Shown here one piece after another: positions 23,315 to 32,796 of a stretch of DNA of 64,000 bases. The notes under the pieces are model-generated. The model was not told the origin of the DNA. It saw only the letters and a program-made list of their open reading frames with translations, and did not search any database. The first letter of the stretch is position 1. Every line of letters begins with the position of its first letter. Source of the stretch: Fodinibacter sp963747405 (GTDB lineage: Bacteria; Actinomycetota; Actinomycetes; Actinomycetales; Dermatophilaceae). Location of the stretch: NCBI GenBank assembly GCA_963747405.1, contig CAVVFG010000025.1, forward strand, positions 1 to 64,000. Direction: 5' to 3'. A program made the position numbers and the translations under genes.

Positions 23315-24007
23315 ATGCCCCGCACCTCACCCACCGCTCGTGCCGTCACCGCTCGTGCCGTCACCGCGCTGTCGCTCGCGGTGCTCGCCCTCGCGGGCTG
23401 CTCGCCCGACGACCCGCCCAGCCCGACGCCGACCGGGCCGTCGGGCACGACCGCCAGCACACCCGCACCGAGCACCTCGTCACCGACGTCGCCGGCTGCG
23501 ACCGGCACGGCATCGCCCGGGGGCAGCGCGTCGCCGAGCGGCACGGCGGCCGTGCCGGCCGGTTTCTCGCTGGACGCGGTCAGCTCGAAGGGCTTTCCGA
23601 CCCCGGGCGGCGACCTCGGCGCCATCGGCGGGGTGCGGGTCGGTGGCCACTCCGGCTATGACCGGGTGGTCTGGGAGTTCCCCGGCACCGGGCGGCCGTC
23701 GTTGCAGGTGAAGTACGTCGACCAGCCGATCGCCGACGGCAGCGGTGACGTCGTCGACATCCGCGGCGACGCCTACCTCGAGGTGCTGGTCAGCTCGGTG
23801 GGCATCCCGAAGGCGAACGCGCCTCGACCGGGCAGCGCTTCGGCCGCCTCCTTGGCCGGCACGGTGATCGCCGAGGCCCGGCCGGTATATGGCGGCTTCG
23901 AGGCTGTCGGCCAGACCTTCGTCGGGGTGCGCGAGGGCAAGCGCCCGTTCCGGGTCACCGTGCTGCGCAACCCGACCCGGCTCGTCGTCGACATCTGGTC
24001 GGGCTGA
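23315..24007 (+). CDS. AMIN-like-domain lipoprotein
   Basis: A 230-residue protein with an AAGGAGG site and ATG 23315. The signal peptide ends in the lipobox LALAGC, so Cys at about residue 29 would be lipidated and the protein anchored outside the membrane. A Ser/Thr/Pro-rich linker (residues 30-75) leads to a beta-rich domain (YDRVVWEFPGTGRPSLQVKY and LRNPTRLVVDIWSG) of the AMIN-like kind, which may bind cell-wall polymers. Confidence 0.85.
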   Translation: MPRTSPTARAVTARAVTALSLAVLALAGCSPDDPPSPTPTGPSGTTASTPAPSTSSPTSPAATGTASPGGSASPSGTAAVPAGFSLDAVSSKGFPTPGGDLGAIGGVRVGGHSGYDRVVWEFPGTGRPSLQVKYVDQPIADGSGDVVDIRGDAYLEVLVSSVGIPKANAPRPGSASAASLAGTVIAEARPVYGGFEAVGQTFVGVREGKRPFRVTVLRNPTRLVVDIWSG

Positions 24008-24044
24008 GGGCTCCGCGCAGCGCCGGACGCTCGCCGGGTGAGGG

Positions 24045-25076
24045 TCACCGCAGGTCGAGCTCGCGGTGCCAGGACTGGGTGCGGTAGTCGGTGACCCAGC
24101 CCATCGAGGTGTAGAGGCCGTCAGCGCCGGTCGGTGAGTCGGCGTCGACCTCGAGGCCCACCCGGTTGCGTCCGCGACGGGCGGCCTCTGCGATCGCGGT
24201 GTGCAGCAACGCCTTCGCGACACCACGGCCGCGGGCCCGGCGGTGCACACCGATGTAGTCGACGTAGCTCCCCTCGAAGCCCGAGGCGTCCTCGCGCAGC
24301 ACCGTCGACACCAGCGCCCCGGCGGGAACGACGCCGTCGTCGGTCTCGACGGTCGCGAGCCACCAGTGGTCCCAGCGGTGGCCGGGATCCTCCCGCAGGC
24401 GCATCACGAACTCGGGGAAGCTCTCGCGGTAGGAGCTGAAGTGGTCCTGGAAGGACTCCTCGAGCACCCGGTGCACGTCCTGCAGGTCCTGCGCCACGGG
24501 CAGGCCGTCGTCGTGGCGCTCGACCGGGCGCACCGTGACGCCCGGGCGGAGCGCCGGCAGCGACCACGCCTCGTCGGCGGTCACCGGGCGGGTCATCTGC
24601 AACCAGGTGCGGGTCTGCTCGAAGCCAGCCGCGGTGAGCCACCGCTGCTGGCGCGCATCGTCGGCGTAGGCACCGGAGTCGAGCAGGGAGGTGGGCACCC
24701 CGCGCATCACGGCGATGTCGGCCGCGTGGCGCTGGCCGGCGGCGAACAGCGTGGCGGCGAGCTCCGCGGCATCCGCTTCGGCCAGGTGCGGCGTGACGGT
24801 CACCTCGACGAGGGTGCGGCCCGACGCCCGGTCGTGCACCGACAGCCAGGCGACCAGCCGGCCGGCCGGGTCGTGCACGAGCACCTGGCGGCGGGTCCAC
24901 GAGCCGGTGCCGACCAGCTGGCCCAGGACCGCCTCGGGGTCGACGCCGGACGACCCCTTCGCCGCCCGCTGGTGGGCGTCCAGGAGGGCGGCCACGGCGA
25001 GGGCGTCGGCTGCGTTCGGGCGTCTGGCGGTCAGGCCCCGGGGGAGCCCGTCGATCGTCACGTCGGCATCGGTCAC
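24045..25076 (-). CDS. Double-domain GNAT acetyltransferase
   Basis: A 343-residue protein with two GNAT domains. The first (residues 10-160) is degenerate. The second carries VDYIGVHRRARGRGVAKALL, the acetyl-CoA loop, followed by VGLEVDADSPTGADGLYTSMGW. The architecture resembles mycothiol synthase (MshD), but specific identity is not established. GTG 25076 is preferred to GTG 25100. It diverges from the DUF6328 gene. Confidence 0.8.
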   Translation of the reverse strand: MTDADVTIDGLPRGLTARRPNAADALAVAALLDAHQRAAKGSSGVDPEAVLGQLVGTGSWTRRQVLVHDPAGRLVAWLSVHDRASGRTLVEVTVTPHLAEADAAELAATLFAAGQRHAADIAVMRGVPTSLLDSGAYADDARQQRWLTAAGFEQTRTWLQMTRPVTADEAWSLPALRPGVTVRPVERHDDGLPVAQDLQDVHRVLEESFQDHFSSYRESFPEFVMRLREDPGHRWDHWWLATVETDDGVVPAGALVSTVLREDASGFEGSYVDYIGVHRRARGRGVAKALLHTAIAEAARRGRNRVGLEVDADSPTGADGLYTSMGWVTDYRTQSWHRELDLR

Positions 25077-25137
25077 GCGGACCACTCTCCCACCGACCAC
25101 GCCCCTAGACTTCTTCGGTCACCGAGGGAGGACACCG

Positions 25138-25653
25138 ATGGCCCACACGCGTGGCGAGGAGCGACAGCCGTCCCAACACACCCTGACCCGCAACTGGGAC
25201 GAGCTGCTCCAGGAGATCCGCGTGACCCAGACCGGGGTGCAGATCCTCACCGGCTTCCTGCTCACCGTGCCGTTCTCGAACCGGTTCGGCGACCTCACCA
25301 CGTTCCAGCGCGACGTCTACCTCGCCGTGCTCGCCGGGTCGGTGCTGACCACCGGCCTGGTCGTCGCGCCGGTCGCGATGCACCGGGTGCTGTTCCGCCA
25401 GCGGCGCCGCGAGCTGCTCGTCGAGTCGGGGAACCGGTTGGCGGTGACCGGGCTGGCCATGCTCGCCCTGACGGTGTCGGGCGTGGTGCTGCTGGTCGTC
25501 GACATCGTCCTGGGCTCGCCGCAGGGGTGGGTGGCCGGCGGCGCCATCCTGCTCGTGCTGACCGCGCTGTGGGCCGTGCTGCCGCGGGTCGCCGACCGGT
25601 TCGGCGACATCCCCCACAACCCGCCGCCGTCCGACGAGGACGAGCGGGGCTGA
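25138..25653 (+). CDS. DUF6328-type membrane protein
   Basis: A 171-residue protein with ATG 25138 after GGGAGG. The cytoplasmic N-terminus has NWDELLQEIRVTQTGVQILTGFLL, the typical start of this actinobacterial family. Hydrophobic segments follow at about residues 37-47, 64-80, 100-120 and 128-145, and there is an acidic C-terminal tail. Function unknown. Confidence 0.8.
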   Translation: MAHTRGEERQPSQHTLTRNWDELLQEIRVTQTGVQILTGFLLTVPFSNRFGDLTTFQRDVYLAVLAGSVLTTGLVVAPVAMHRVLFRQRRRELLVESGNRLAVTGLAMLALTVSGVVLLVVDIVLGSPQGWVAGGAILLVLTALWAVLPRVADRFGDIPHNPPPSDEDERG

Positions 25654-25705
25654 GCCGCGCGCCCCGGCACGCCCGAGGTCGAACGAGAGCCGCGCGAGGC
25701 GACTC

Positions 25706-25799
25706 ATTGCGGATCCTTCCCGCCTCCGACACCGGTTGTGCCGCGCAGGAACCGCAATCAGTCGGACGCCGGGCGAGCGGCAGCTGGCAGATCCGCAAT
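25706..25799. repeat. Intergenic inverted repeat, ATTGCGGATC family (copy 1)
   Basis: ATTGCGGATC (25706-25715) and GATCCGCAAT (25790-25799) lie between two convergent genes. The space also holds two copies of a GTCSGACGCCGGG sequence. Related copies lie at 47169 and 59182. Confidence 0.7.
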
Positions 25800-25845
25800 A
25801 GGTCCGACGCCGGGGGCTCGGCCGGGGCGGTCGGCCGCGGTGCGG

Positions 25846-26397
25846 TCAGCGGCGGACGCGGTGGTGGAGGTGCACGACGTCGCCGACCCGGTCGACCGAG
25901 ACCAGCTCGAGGCGAGGCTGCACGTGGTCGGGCAGCGCCCGGGTGCCACCACCGACCAGCACCGGGTGCAGGAACAGGTGCACGTCGTCGACCAGGCCGG
26001 CGCGGAAGGCCTCGGCCGCGAGGGTCGGCCCGCCGACGCTCACGTCGAGCACGCTCGAGGCCTTGAGCTCCTCGACCGCCGCCGGGTCGAACGACGCGGC
26101 GAGGCGGGTGCGGGCGGTCGCGACGTCGTCGAGGGTGCTCGAGTAGACGATCTTGTCGGCCGCCCGCCAGATGCGGGCGTACTCCCCCATCGGGCCGGGC
26201 ACGTCGCCGGGGGCGGTCTCCCAGTAGCGCATCGTCTCGTACAGCCGGCGACCCAACAGGTAGGTGCCGACCTCCCGTTCGTGGTCGTTGACCACCTGGT
26301 GCAGCTCGTCAGAGGGCTCGGCCCACGAGAACCCGCCCTCCGTGTCGTTGACGTAGCCGTCGAGCGAGGTGATTGCGGTGAAGCGCAGCAGGGCCAT
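25846..26397 (-). CDS. RibD C-terminal/dihydrofolate reductase-like protein
   Basis: A 183-residue protein with the RibD_C/DHFR-like layout: MALLRFTAITSLDGYVND start, GTYLLGRRLYETMRYW, then LDVSVGGPTLAAEAFRAGLVDDVHLFLHPVLVGGG. Such enzymes use NADPH; the substrate of these stand-alone actinobacterial members is usually unknown. True folate reduction is unlikely. Confidence 0.87.
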   Translation of the reverse strand: MALLRFTAITSLDGYVNDTEGGFSWAEPSDELHQVVNDHEREVGTYLLGRRLYETMRYWETAPGDVPGPMGEYARIWRAADKIVYSSTLDDVATARTRLAASFDPAAVEELKASSVLDVSVGGPTLAAEAFRAGLVDDVHLFLHPVLVGGGTRALPDHVQPRLELVSVDRVGDVVHLHHRVRR

Positions 26398-26600
26398 CCC
26401 GGTATTGTGCCCAGTGCGGCCGCCGGCCGTGGGCTCGTGCGCTCTCCGTGTCGCCGCCCCCTCCTCCCGGGCGCCACCACACCGTGCCGATGGTGCTCCG
26501 GCGGCGGTACTGCGGGTGAGGGCCGTGCGTGCGCGCCGAGCGGCAGGGTGACGAGGTCGGCGGAAGGGTCGACCCGCTGCCGGACGTCGCCCGCCCAGGG

Positions 26601-27890
26601 TCAGTGCGCGCCGAGCCGTCGGGCAGCGACCAGCGCCAGGGCCCTGGCGGCCTCGACCACCTCGGCGAGGGGCACCGACTCGCGCGGGGCGTGGGCCAGG
26701 CGCACGTCGCCGGGGCCGTAGTGCAGGGTCGGGATGCCGCCGATGCCGGTGTAGAGGCGCAGGTCCGATCCGTAGGGGGCCGCTGCCTCTGCGGGCCGGC
26801 GACCGCTGACGGCCTCCACCGCGTCGGCCACCTCACCGATGAGGGGATTCCCGGTGGGGAGCCGGCCCGACGCGAACTGCCCACCGGGCCAGGTCACCCG
26901 GGGTGCGTGCTCGCGCAGCCACGGGTCGCGAGCGGCGGCCGCCGCGACGGCATCCTCGAGCTCGGCCCGCGCGAGCGCGGGGTGCTCCCCCAGCCGCACG
27001 CCCATCCGGCCCTCGGCCACGAGCAGGTCGGGCACCGAGCTGGCCCAGTCACCGGAGTGCACCGTGCCGACCGAGATGCCGTACGGCAGCGGGTTGTCGG
27101 CGAACAGCGGGTGCCGGTCGGCGTTACGCCGGGTCTCGAGCTCGCGCAGCGCGAGGTGCACGGGCCAGAAGGCGTCGAGTGCGGAGACCCCCTCGTGCCG
27201 GGTGCTGCCGTGAGCGGCGCGCCCGGCCACCTCGACGCGGAAGGTGAGGGCGCCGGCGTTCGCCGTGACGATCCGGCCGCTCGTCGGTTCGGTGATGACG
27301 GCGACCTCGCCCCGGTGCCCGCGGCGCAGCGTGGCGAACGCGCCCAGGCCACCGTCCTCCTCGCTGACCACGCTGTGCAGGGCGAGCCGGCGCTCGAAGC
27401 GCACGCCCGAGCGGTGCAGGGCCCGTGCCACGGCGAGGTTGACGGCCACCCCGGCCTTCATGTCGCAGGCGCCGCGACCGTGCAGCACGCCGTTGGTGAT
27501 CTGGGCGGAGAAGGGCTGCGCGTGCGGCCAGTTGGTGACGTCACCCACGGGGACGACGTCGACGTGGCCCTGGAGCACCAGCGCGGGTTCGCCGTCACCG
27601 GATGCCGTGCCGACCACCCCGTGCCCCTCGACCCGCGGCGCCTCGCTGCCGGGGAAGTCGGGGTCGGTGCGCAGCTCGTCGAGATCGAGCGCCCAGAGGT
27701 CGACCTCGAGCCCGGCCTCCTCGAACCAGCGGGCCACCGTGTGCTGCAGCTCGCTCTCGGCATCGGTGCCCGTGACGCTCGGGACGCGCACCAGCTCGAC
27801 GAGCGTCTGCACGAGGGCGTACTCGTCGACGGCGTCGAGCACGCGCCGCTCGGCGGACGTCGGCACGGCAGTGGCGTCGGACCCGGGCAT
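26601..27890 (-). CDS. M20-family metallopeptidase (ArgE/DapE-like)
   Basis: A 429-residue zinc hydrolase. Metal-site motifs are visible: LQGHVDVVPVG (His, Asp), GRGACDMKAGVA, VVSEEDGGLGA (the Glu pair) and a late LHYGPGD with His. The dimerisation domain lies between. Family members deacylate amino acids or dipeptides; the substrate here is not predicted. The frame stays open far upstream through the CDF gene by chance. ATG 27890 is the family-like start. Confidence 0.87.
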   Translation of the reverse strand: MPGSDATAVPTSAERRVLDAVDEYALVQTLVELVRVPSVTGTDAESELQHTVARWFEEAGLEVDLWALDLDELRTDPDFPGSEAPRVEGHGVVGTASGDGEPALVLQGHVDVVPVGDVTNWPHAQPFSAQITNGVLHGRGACDMKAGVAVNLAVARALHRSGVRFERRLALHSVVSEEDGGLGAFATLRRGHRGEVAVITEPTSGRIVTANAGALTFRVEVAGRAAHGSTRHEGVSALDAFWPVHLALRELETRRNADRHPLFADNPLPYGISVGTVHSGDWASSVPDLLVAEGRMGVRLGEHPALARAELEDAVAAAAARDPWLREHAPRVTWPGGQFASGRLPTGNPLIGEVADAVEAVSGRRPAEAAAPYGSDLRLYTGIGGIPTLHYGPGDVRLAHAPRESVPLAEVVEAARALALVAARRLGAH

Positions 27891-28046
27891 GCACGGCACT
27901 GTATGCCGGGCTCCGGGCCCGCGGCAGGTGCCGGCTGCACGCGGTGGCACGCGCTGGCACGCGGTGGCACCAGGTCGCGCCGCACCGGCCCGCGGCGGGT
28001 AGCGTCGTGCCGGAGGGATGTCGGACGAGCTGCAGGAGGTGTTCCC

Positions 28047-28952
28047 ATGAGCGCAGGCCACGGCCACGGCGCACCCAACGCAGGCGCGACGCACCGGTGG
28101 CGGCTGCGGGTGGCCTTCGCGCTGATCGCCGCGTTCTTCGTGGTCGAGCTGGTCTCTGCGCTGGTCAGCGGCTCGCTGGCGCTGCTGAGCGATGCCGGCC
28201 ACATGGCCGCCGACGTCGTGGCGCTCGGGGCCGCCCTGGTCGCGACGCGGATCGCCGGCCGGCCCGACACCTCGGGCCAGCGCACCTTCGGGTCCTACCG
28301 GGCGGAGGTGTTCGCATCGGGGCTGGCCGTGCTGCTCATGCTCGGCGTGGCCGCCTACATCGTCGTGGCGGCCATCGGCCGCGTCGGAGACGAGCCCGAG
28401 GTGGCCACGGGGGCGATGCTCGTCGTCGGCATCCTGGGCCTGGTCGTCAACCTGGTGGCGCTGGTGCTGCTGCGCGGCGGCGCCGGGGACAGCCTCAACG
28501 TCAAGGGCGCCTACCTCGAGGTGGTCGCCGACACGGTGGGGTCGGTCGGGGTCATCGTGGCCGCGCTGCTGGTGGCCGCGACCGGCACCTCGCTGTGGGA
28601 CACCGTCATCGCCCTGGCCATCGCGGCCTTCGTCGCGGTGCGGGCGGTCCTGCTCGGTCGCGAGGTGCTCTCGGTGCTGGGCCAGCACGCTCCGGCCGAC
28701 ATCGTGCCCGCCGAGGCCGAGGCGGCCCTGCGGGAGGTCGGTGCGGTCGTCGACGTGCACGACCTGCACCTGTGGACGCTGACGTCGGGCATGCACGTGG
28801 CCACGGTGCACCTGGTGTGCGACGACGACGCCGACCCCACTGTGGTGCTCACCGAGGCCGCCCGAGTGCTGCGCGAGCGGTTCGCCATCGAGCACGCGAC
28901 GATCCAGGTGGAGCCCCGCAGCGCCCACGCCTGCGTCGAGACCAGCTGGTGA
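28047..28952 (+). CDS. Cation diffusion facilitator (CzcD/ZitB-like)
   Basis: A 301-residue membrane transporter with CAGGAGGT and ATG 28047. A His-rich start (SAGHGHGAP) precedes six helices. Helix 2 has LLSDAGHMAADVVAL and helix 5 YLEVVADTVGSVGVI, the two metal-binding HxxxD/DxxxD-type sites. A C-terminal cytoplasmic domain follows (VHDLHLWTLTSGMH). It would export Zn(II) or related cations in exchange for protons. Confidence 0.93.
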   Translation: MSAGHGHGAPNAGATHRWRLRVAFALIAAFFVVELVSALVSGSLALLSDAGHMAADVVALGAALVATRIAGRPDTSGQRTFGSYRAEVFASGLAVLLMLGVAAYIVVAAIGRVGDEPEVATGAMLVVGILGLVVNLVALVLLRGGAGDSLNVKGAYLEVVADTVGSVGVIVAALLVAATGTSLWDTVIALAIAAFVAVRAVLLGREVLSVLGQHAPADIVPAEAEAALREVGAVVDVHDLHLWTLTSGMHVATVHLVCDDDADPTVVLTEAARVLRERFAIEHATIQVEPRSAHACVETSW

Positions 28953-29002
28953 CCCCTCCGCCCCTCCCCGACTTTGTAGGTGAGACGCCGGGCAACACGC
29001 CG
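28951..29002. repeat. Intergenic repeat, inverted partner of 31863-31909
   Basis: A roughly 50-bp block directly after the CDF gene (CCCCGACTTTG ... GCCGGGCAACACGCCG). The reverse complement recurs nearly intact at 31863-31909, so the two bracket the MFS and membrane-protein genes. CTCCCCGACTTT (28964-28975) also pairs locally with 29036-29047 (one mismatch). Confidence 0.75.
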
Positions 29003-29121
29003 CGGGGATGCCGTTTCACGCGGCCGTTCGCATGGAAGGTCGGGGAGGCGCCGGGCGGCGCCCGGCATTCACGGGTCTGGACAGCCGGAATGCCGTCGCC
29101 GCCGGCGAGGTTGGCTCGACA

Positions 29122-30588
29122 ATGACCGCTCCTGCGCCGGCCCGAGTCAGCCGTGCCAGCGTCGGCCTGCGCAGCGAGCGGGGGCCGGTACTGCTGTCGG
29201 TGATGCTGAGCACCGGGCTCGTGGCGATCGACGCGACCATCCTCGCGGCGGCCGTGCCCGCGGTGGTGCGTGACCTCGGCGGCCTGAGCCAGTTCCCCTG
29301 GCTGTTCTCCATCTACCTGCTGGCGCAGGCCGTGTCGGTGCCGGTCTACGGCAAGGTGGCCGACCTCGTCGGTCGCAAGCCGGTGATGCTGCTCGGCGTA
29401 GCCCTGTTCCTCACCGGCTCGTTGCTGTGCGGGCTGGCGTGGTCGATGCCGGCGCTCATCGCCTTCCGCGCGCTGCAGGGACTGGGCGCCGGCGCCGTGC
29501 AGCCGGTCGGCATGACGATCGTCGGCGACATCTACTCGGTGGCCGAGCGGGCCACGGTGCAGGGTTACATCGCGGCGGTCTGGGCGATCTCGTCGCTGGT
29601 CGGGCCCACCTTGGGCGGCCTGTTCGCCGACTACGCGTCGTGGCGCTGGATCTTCCTGGTCAACCTGCCGCTGGGGGCGCTGGCGGCGTGGATGCTGTGG
29701 CGCCGGTTCGACGAGAAGCCCCGGGCCCGCGACCCCGAGCGCGGCCGGCCCAAGGTCGACGTGCTCGGCACGGTGCTGATGCTCGTGGGCACGGTGGCCC
29801 TGCTGGTGGCCCTCCTCGAGGGCGGGGTGCTGTGGGCGTGGGTCTCCCCCGTGAGCATCGGCCTGCTGGTCGGGTCGGTGCTCGTGCTGGTGGCCTTCGT
29901 GCTCGTCGAGCGGCGGGCGGCCGAGCCGGTGCTGCCGCTGTGGGTGTTCCGGCACCGGGTGGTGGGCGCGGCGATGGGCACCTCGCTCGTGGTCGGGGTG
30001 CTGTTGCTCGGCCTGACGTCGTACGTGCCCCTCTTCGCCCAGGGGGTGCTCGGTACCGGCGCCATCGTGGCCGGGTTCGCGCTCGCCGCGATGACGATCG
30101 GGTGGCCCATCGCGGCGAGCACCTCCGGGCGGCTGTACCTGCGCTTCGGGTTCCGCACGACGATGCTGGTCGGATCGGTCATCGCACTGGCGGGCGCGGC
30201 GCTGCTGCTCACCGTCGACGGCTCCAGTTCGGTGCTGCACCTCGCGGCGCCCAACTTCGTCATGGGGCTGGGTTTCGGCTACGTCGCGAGCCCGGCGATC
30301 GTGGCGGCCCAGTCGTCGGTGGGCTGGGAGCGGCGCGGGGTCGCCACCGGGGCGACGCTGTTCGCCCGGTCGGTGGGATCGGCGGTGGGGGTGGCCGCCT
30401 TCGGCGCCATTGCCAACACCGTCGTGCGCCACCGGCTCGGGTCGGAGCCGACCAGCCTCGAGACGCTGCCAGCGGGGGTACTGGGCCCCGCCATCCACGC
30501 CGTGTTCCTGGCCTCCTTCGTGGTGGCGCTGACCCTGGTCGTGGCGGCGGCCTTCATGCCCAGCCGGGTCGACGAAGTCACCGGCTGA
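29122..30588 (+). CDS. DHA2-type MFS multidrug exporter (EmrB-like)
   Basis: A 488-residue protein with about 14 hydrophobic helices. Signatures are STGLVAIDATILAAAVPAV in helix 1 (motif D1 type), KVADLVGRKPVMLLG (motif A) and ALQGLGAGAVQPVGMTI (motif B/C region). EmrB/QacA-type exporters expel hydrophobic compounds using the proton gradient. No regulator is adjacent. ATG 29122 is chosen over the longer frame to 29008, which would read through repeat DNA. Confidence 0.9.
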   Translation: MTAPAPARVSRASVGLRSERGPVLLSVMLSTGLVAIDATILAAAVPAVVRDLGGLSQFPWLFSIYLLAQAVSVPVYGKVADLVGRKPVMLLGVALFLTGSLLCGLAWSMPALIAFRALQGLGAGAVQPVGMTIVGDIYSVAERATVQGYIAAVWAISSLVGPTLGGLFADYASWRWIFLVNLPLGALAAWMLWRRFDEKPRARDPERGRPKVDVLGTVLMLVGTVALLVALLEGGVLWAWVSPVSIGLLVGSVLVLVAFVLVERRAAEPVLPLWVFRHRVVGAAMGTSLVVGVLLLGLTSYVPLFAQGVLGTGAIVAGFALAAMTIGWPIAASTSGRLYLRFGFRTTMLVGSVIALAGAALLLTVDGSSSVLHLAAPNFVMGLGFGYVASPAIVAAQSSVGWERRGVATGATLFARSVGSAVGVAAFGAIANTVVRHRLGSEPTSLETLPAGVLGPAIHAVFLASFVVALTLVVAAAFMPSRVDEVTG

Positions 30589-30796
30589 CGTCCTGCCCTG
30601 CGATCGCTCCCGCACCTCGTAGGTCAGGAGCCGCTCCGGATGCCGTTCCCGCGGCCTGTTGCCCCGCCGCTCCCCTGCACGGTGGGGGTGTGAGAGCGGC
30701 GACTGTGCGGCATCCCCGCTTGGCCGCGACGCTAGCGTGGAGATGGTGACGGCTGCGCCGGACCGGTGGGGCCGCGCCCTCATCCAGGAGCATCCG

Positions 30797-31708
30797 ATGT
30801 CCGCCGTCGACCACTCGACCCCCGTCCTGCGACCCGGCCCACGCCTCACCGCCGCGTGGGTGCTCTCGAGCGTGCTGCTGGCGCTGATGGTGCTGCAGGC
30901 GGGGCTGGGGCTCGCCGTCAGCAGCCTCTACCCCGAGCAGCCCTGGGCGGTCGCGGCGTTCCGCGGCAACGACCTGGTCACCCTGGTGCTCGCCGCCCCC
31001 GTGCTGGCCGGCTGCCTCGCGGCGAGCCGGCGCCGGGCGAGCAGCGCCTCGGTGCTGGTCTGGCTGGGGATGCTGCACTACGGCGTCTACAACTACGCGT
31101 ACTACACCTTCGGTGCGGCGTTCAGCTCGGTGTTCCTGCTGCACGTTGCCGCCCTCGTGGCCTCCATCGGTGGTCTGCTCATGCTCGCGACGAGCATCGA
31201 TGCCGGCCAGGCGGCGCGCGGCGTCGCCGGCGGTACCCGGGCCCGGGTGGTGGCGGCCTTCACCACCGTCGTCGGGGTGGCCCTGGCCGCCGCCTGGGGC
31301 GGGCTGTCGCTCCGCTTCGCGGTCACCGGCCAGCTGCCGGCGAACATCATGCCGCCCTCCGCCGTGCACCTCGTCTACGCCATCGACCTCTCACTGCTCG
31401 CGCCGGTGTTCCTCGTGGCCGGTGTGCTGCTCTGGCGGCGCGAGCCGTGGGGTGCGGTGCTGGCCGTCGCCGTCAACGCCAGCGGGGCCGTCTACCTGAC
31501 GGTGCTGTGGGTGGTCGGCGGTTTCCAGGCGGATGCCGGCATCCCGGGCGCGACGTGGCTGTCGCCCGTCGCCATCGGCTCGGTGCTCGCGTGCACGGCT
31601 GCCACGCTCGCGCTGCTCGCACGCCCCCGGGCGGCGGGGCAGCCGGCCGCGTCGACAGCATCCTCGGCCGGGCGGTCCGGGCACCTGGCCTCGCCCACCG
31701 CGTCGTAG
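30797..31708 (+). CDS. Hypothetical multi-pass membrane protein
   Basis: A 303-residue protein with eight or so hydrophobic helices, including WVLSSVLLALMVLQAGLGLA near the start and YGVYNYAYYTFGAAF in the middle. CCAGGAG precedes ATG 30797; ATG 30743 is an in-frame alternative with TAGCGT 10 nt upstream. No known catalytic motif. The gene is bracketed, with the MFS exporter, by an inverted 50-bp repeat. Confidence 0.7.
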   Translation: MSAVDHSTPVLRPGPRLTAAWVLSSVLLALMVLQAGLGLAVSSLYPEQPWAVAAFRGNDLVTLVLAAPVLAGCLAASRRRASSASVLVWLGMLHYGVYNYAYYTFGAAFSSVFLLHVAALVASIGGLLMLATSIDAGQAARGVAGGTRARVVAAFTTVVGVALAAAWGGLSLRFAVTGQLPANIMPPSAVHLVYAIDLSLLAPVFLVAGVLLWRREPWGAVLAVAVNASGAVYLTVLWVVGGFQADAGIPGATWLSPVAIGSVLACTAATLALLARPRAAGQPAASTASSAGRSGHLASPTAS

Positions 31709-31862
31709 GCGACGCGACCGGTGCGTCCACCAGGCGGTCGCCGAGGTCAGACCCTCGGTGAGGCGCCAGCATCCCGCCGCGCCACGCCGACCCGGCCGAC
31801 GCTCGCTCACGGACACTGACCCGCACTGTGCAGGCGAATCGCCGCGCCCAGCGGCCCGAGGG

Positions 31863-31909
31863 CGGCGTGTTGCCCGGCGCCCGACCTGCAAAGTCGGGGA
31901 GGAGGGGTC
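31863..31909. repeat. Intergenic repeat, inverted partner of 28951-29002
   Basis: CGGCGTGTTGCCCGGCGC ... GCAAAGTCGGGGAGG is the reverse complement of 28951-29002, with a 6-bp deletion and a few changes. It lies at the convergent junction before the DUF5701 gene. Confidence 0.75.
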
Positions 31910-31911
31910 GG

Positions 31912-32538
31912 TCAGGCGACCCGTGAGCCCGCCGACGCCACCCCGAGCCAGTCGTGCGGGTTGCCGTCCCAGCACCAGCCGAGCTTCGGGGCGCGGGCCG
32001 AGATCCACATCGCCGGCACCCGGCGGTCGCCGCGGCGCGACCCCGAGAGCATGAAGCAGCGGTTCTTCTCGAGCAGCTGCGGGGTGTGCGTGACGACCGC
32101 GATGCCCTCCTCGATGGTGAGCGGCGTGCGGCCGCGGCCGAGCACCACGGGCAGCGCCTCCTCCGGGCGCACCCCGACGAACTCCTCGCCGCGGTCGACG
32201 TCGAGCAGCAGGTAGGCCGCGGAGGCGGGCAGGGCCACCTGCTCGATCGGCCGGTAGGGGGCGAGGCCGGCCTCGCCGTGGTTGCGGTCGAGGATGCCGG
32301 GCGCCGTGCCGGCGGGTGCCAGGCGCAGCAGGGGCACGGTGCGCTCGGGGTCGACGACGTCGCGGGTGACGACGAGCACGAGCGACGCCCGGCCGGGCTC
32401 GTCGCGCTCGGGCACGTCGGGGAGGTCGGCGGCGAGCACGCGCAGCGGCTCGAGGCGGTCGGTGAAGTCGGCGTCGGTCAGGCCGGCCAGGGCCGGGTAG
32501 CCGAGGGCCAACAGGGTGTCGACCTGCCGGTCGAGCAC
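31912..32538 (-). CDS. DUF5701-family protein
   Basis: A soluble protein of about 208 residues beginning LDRQVDTLLALGYPALAGL and ending ISARAPKLGWCWDGNPHDWLG, the conserved ends of the DUF5701 family. Function unknown. The start is uncertain: GTG 32538 is used, but the frame continues upstream through a repetitive TTVSATTVSATTV segment (18-bp tandem repeat of GGTGGTGGCGGAGAC type) that may also be translated. Confidence 0.75.
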   Translation of the reverse strand: MLDRQVDTLLALGYPALAGLTDADFTDRLEPLRVLAADLPDVPERDEPGRASLVLVVTRDVVDPERTVPLLRLAPAGTAPGILDRNHGEAGLAPYRPIEQVALPASAAYLLLDVDRGEEFVGVRPEEALPVVLGRGRTPLTIEEGIAVVTHTPQLLEKNRCFMLSGSRRGDRRVPAMWISARAPKLGWCWDGNPHDWLGVASAGSRVA

Positions 32539-32796
32539 GGTGGTGGCGGAGACGGTGGTGGCGGAGACGGTGGTGCTGACAGCGGTGATGGGAACCCCCG
32601 AGGTCGGTCGGTGCCGGCACGGTACGTACACCCGGCCCGTGGTCAACGCGCGGGGACCCCGTCGGGTTCCGACCAAGGCCTCGCATTGGGCTACCCTTCG
32701 CTCGCGACCACCAGCACCGAGCGGGCCGCCGCACCGCGACGCCCGGGGATCGACCAGCCGGGCGGTGAGAGGGACGGCCCCGGATCGGGCGCCGGC

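Noticed and set aside
22272..23711. 479-codon plus-strand frame over the DUF389 gene
   Set aside because: Antisense shadow of the DUF389 gene, rich in His, Gly and Asp without any motif.
26601..28928. 775-codon minus-strand frame joining the M20 peptidase with upstream sequence
   Set aside because: Residues upstream of 27890 are antisense to the CDF exporter gene; the family start is at 27890.
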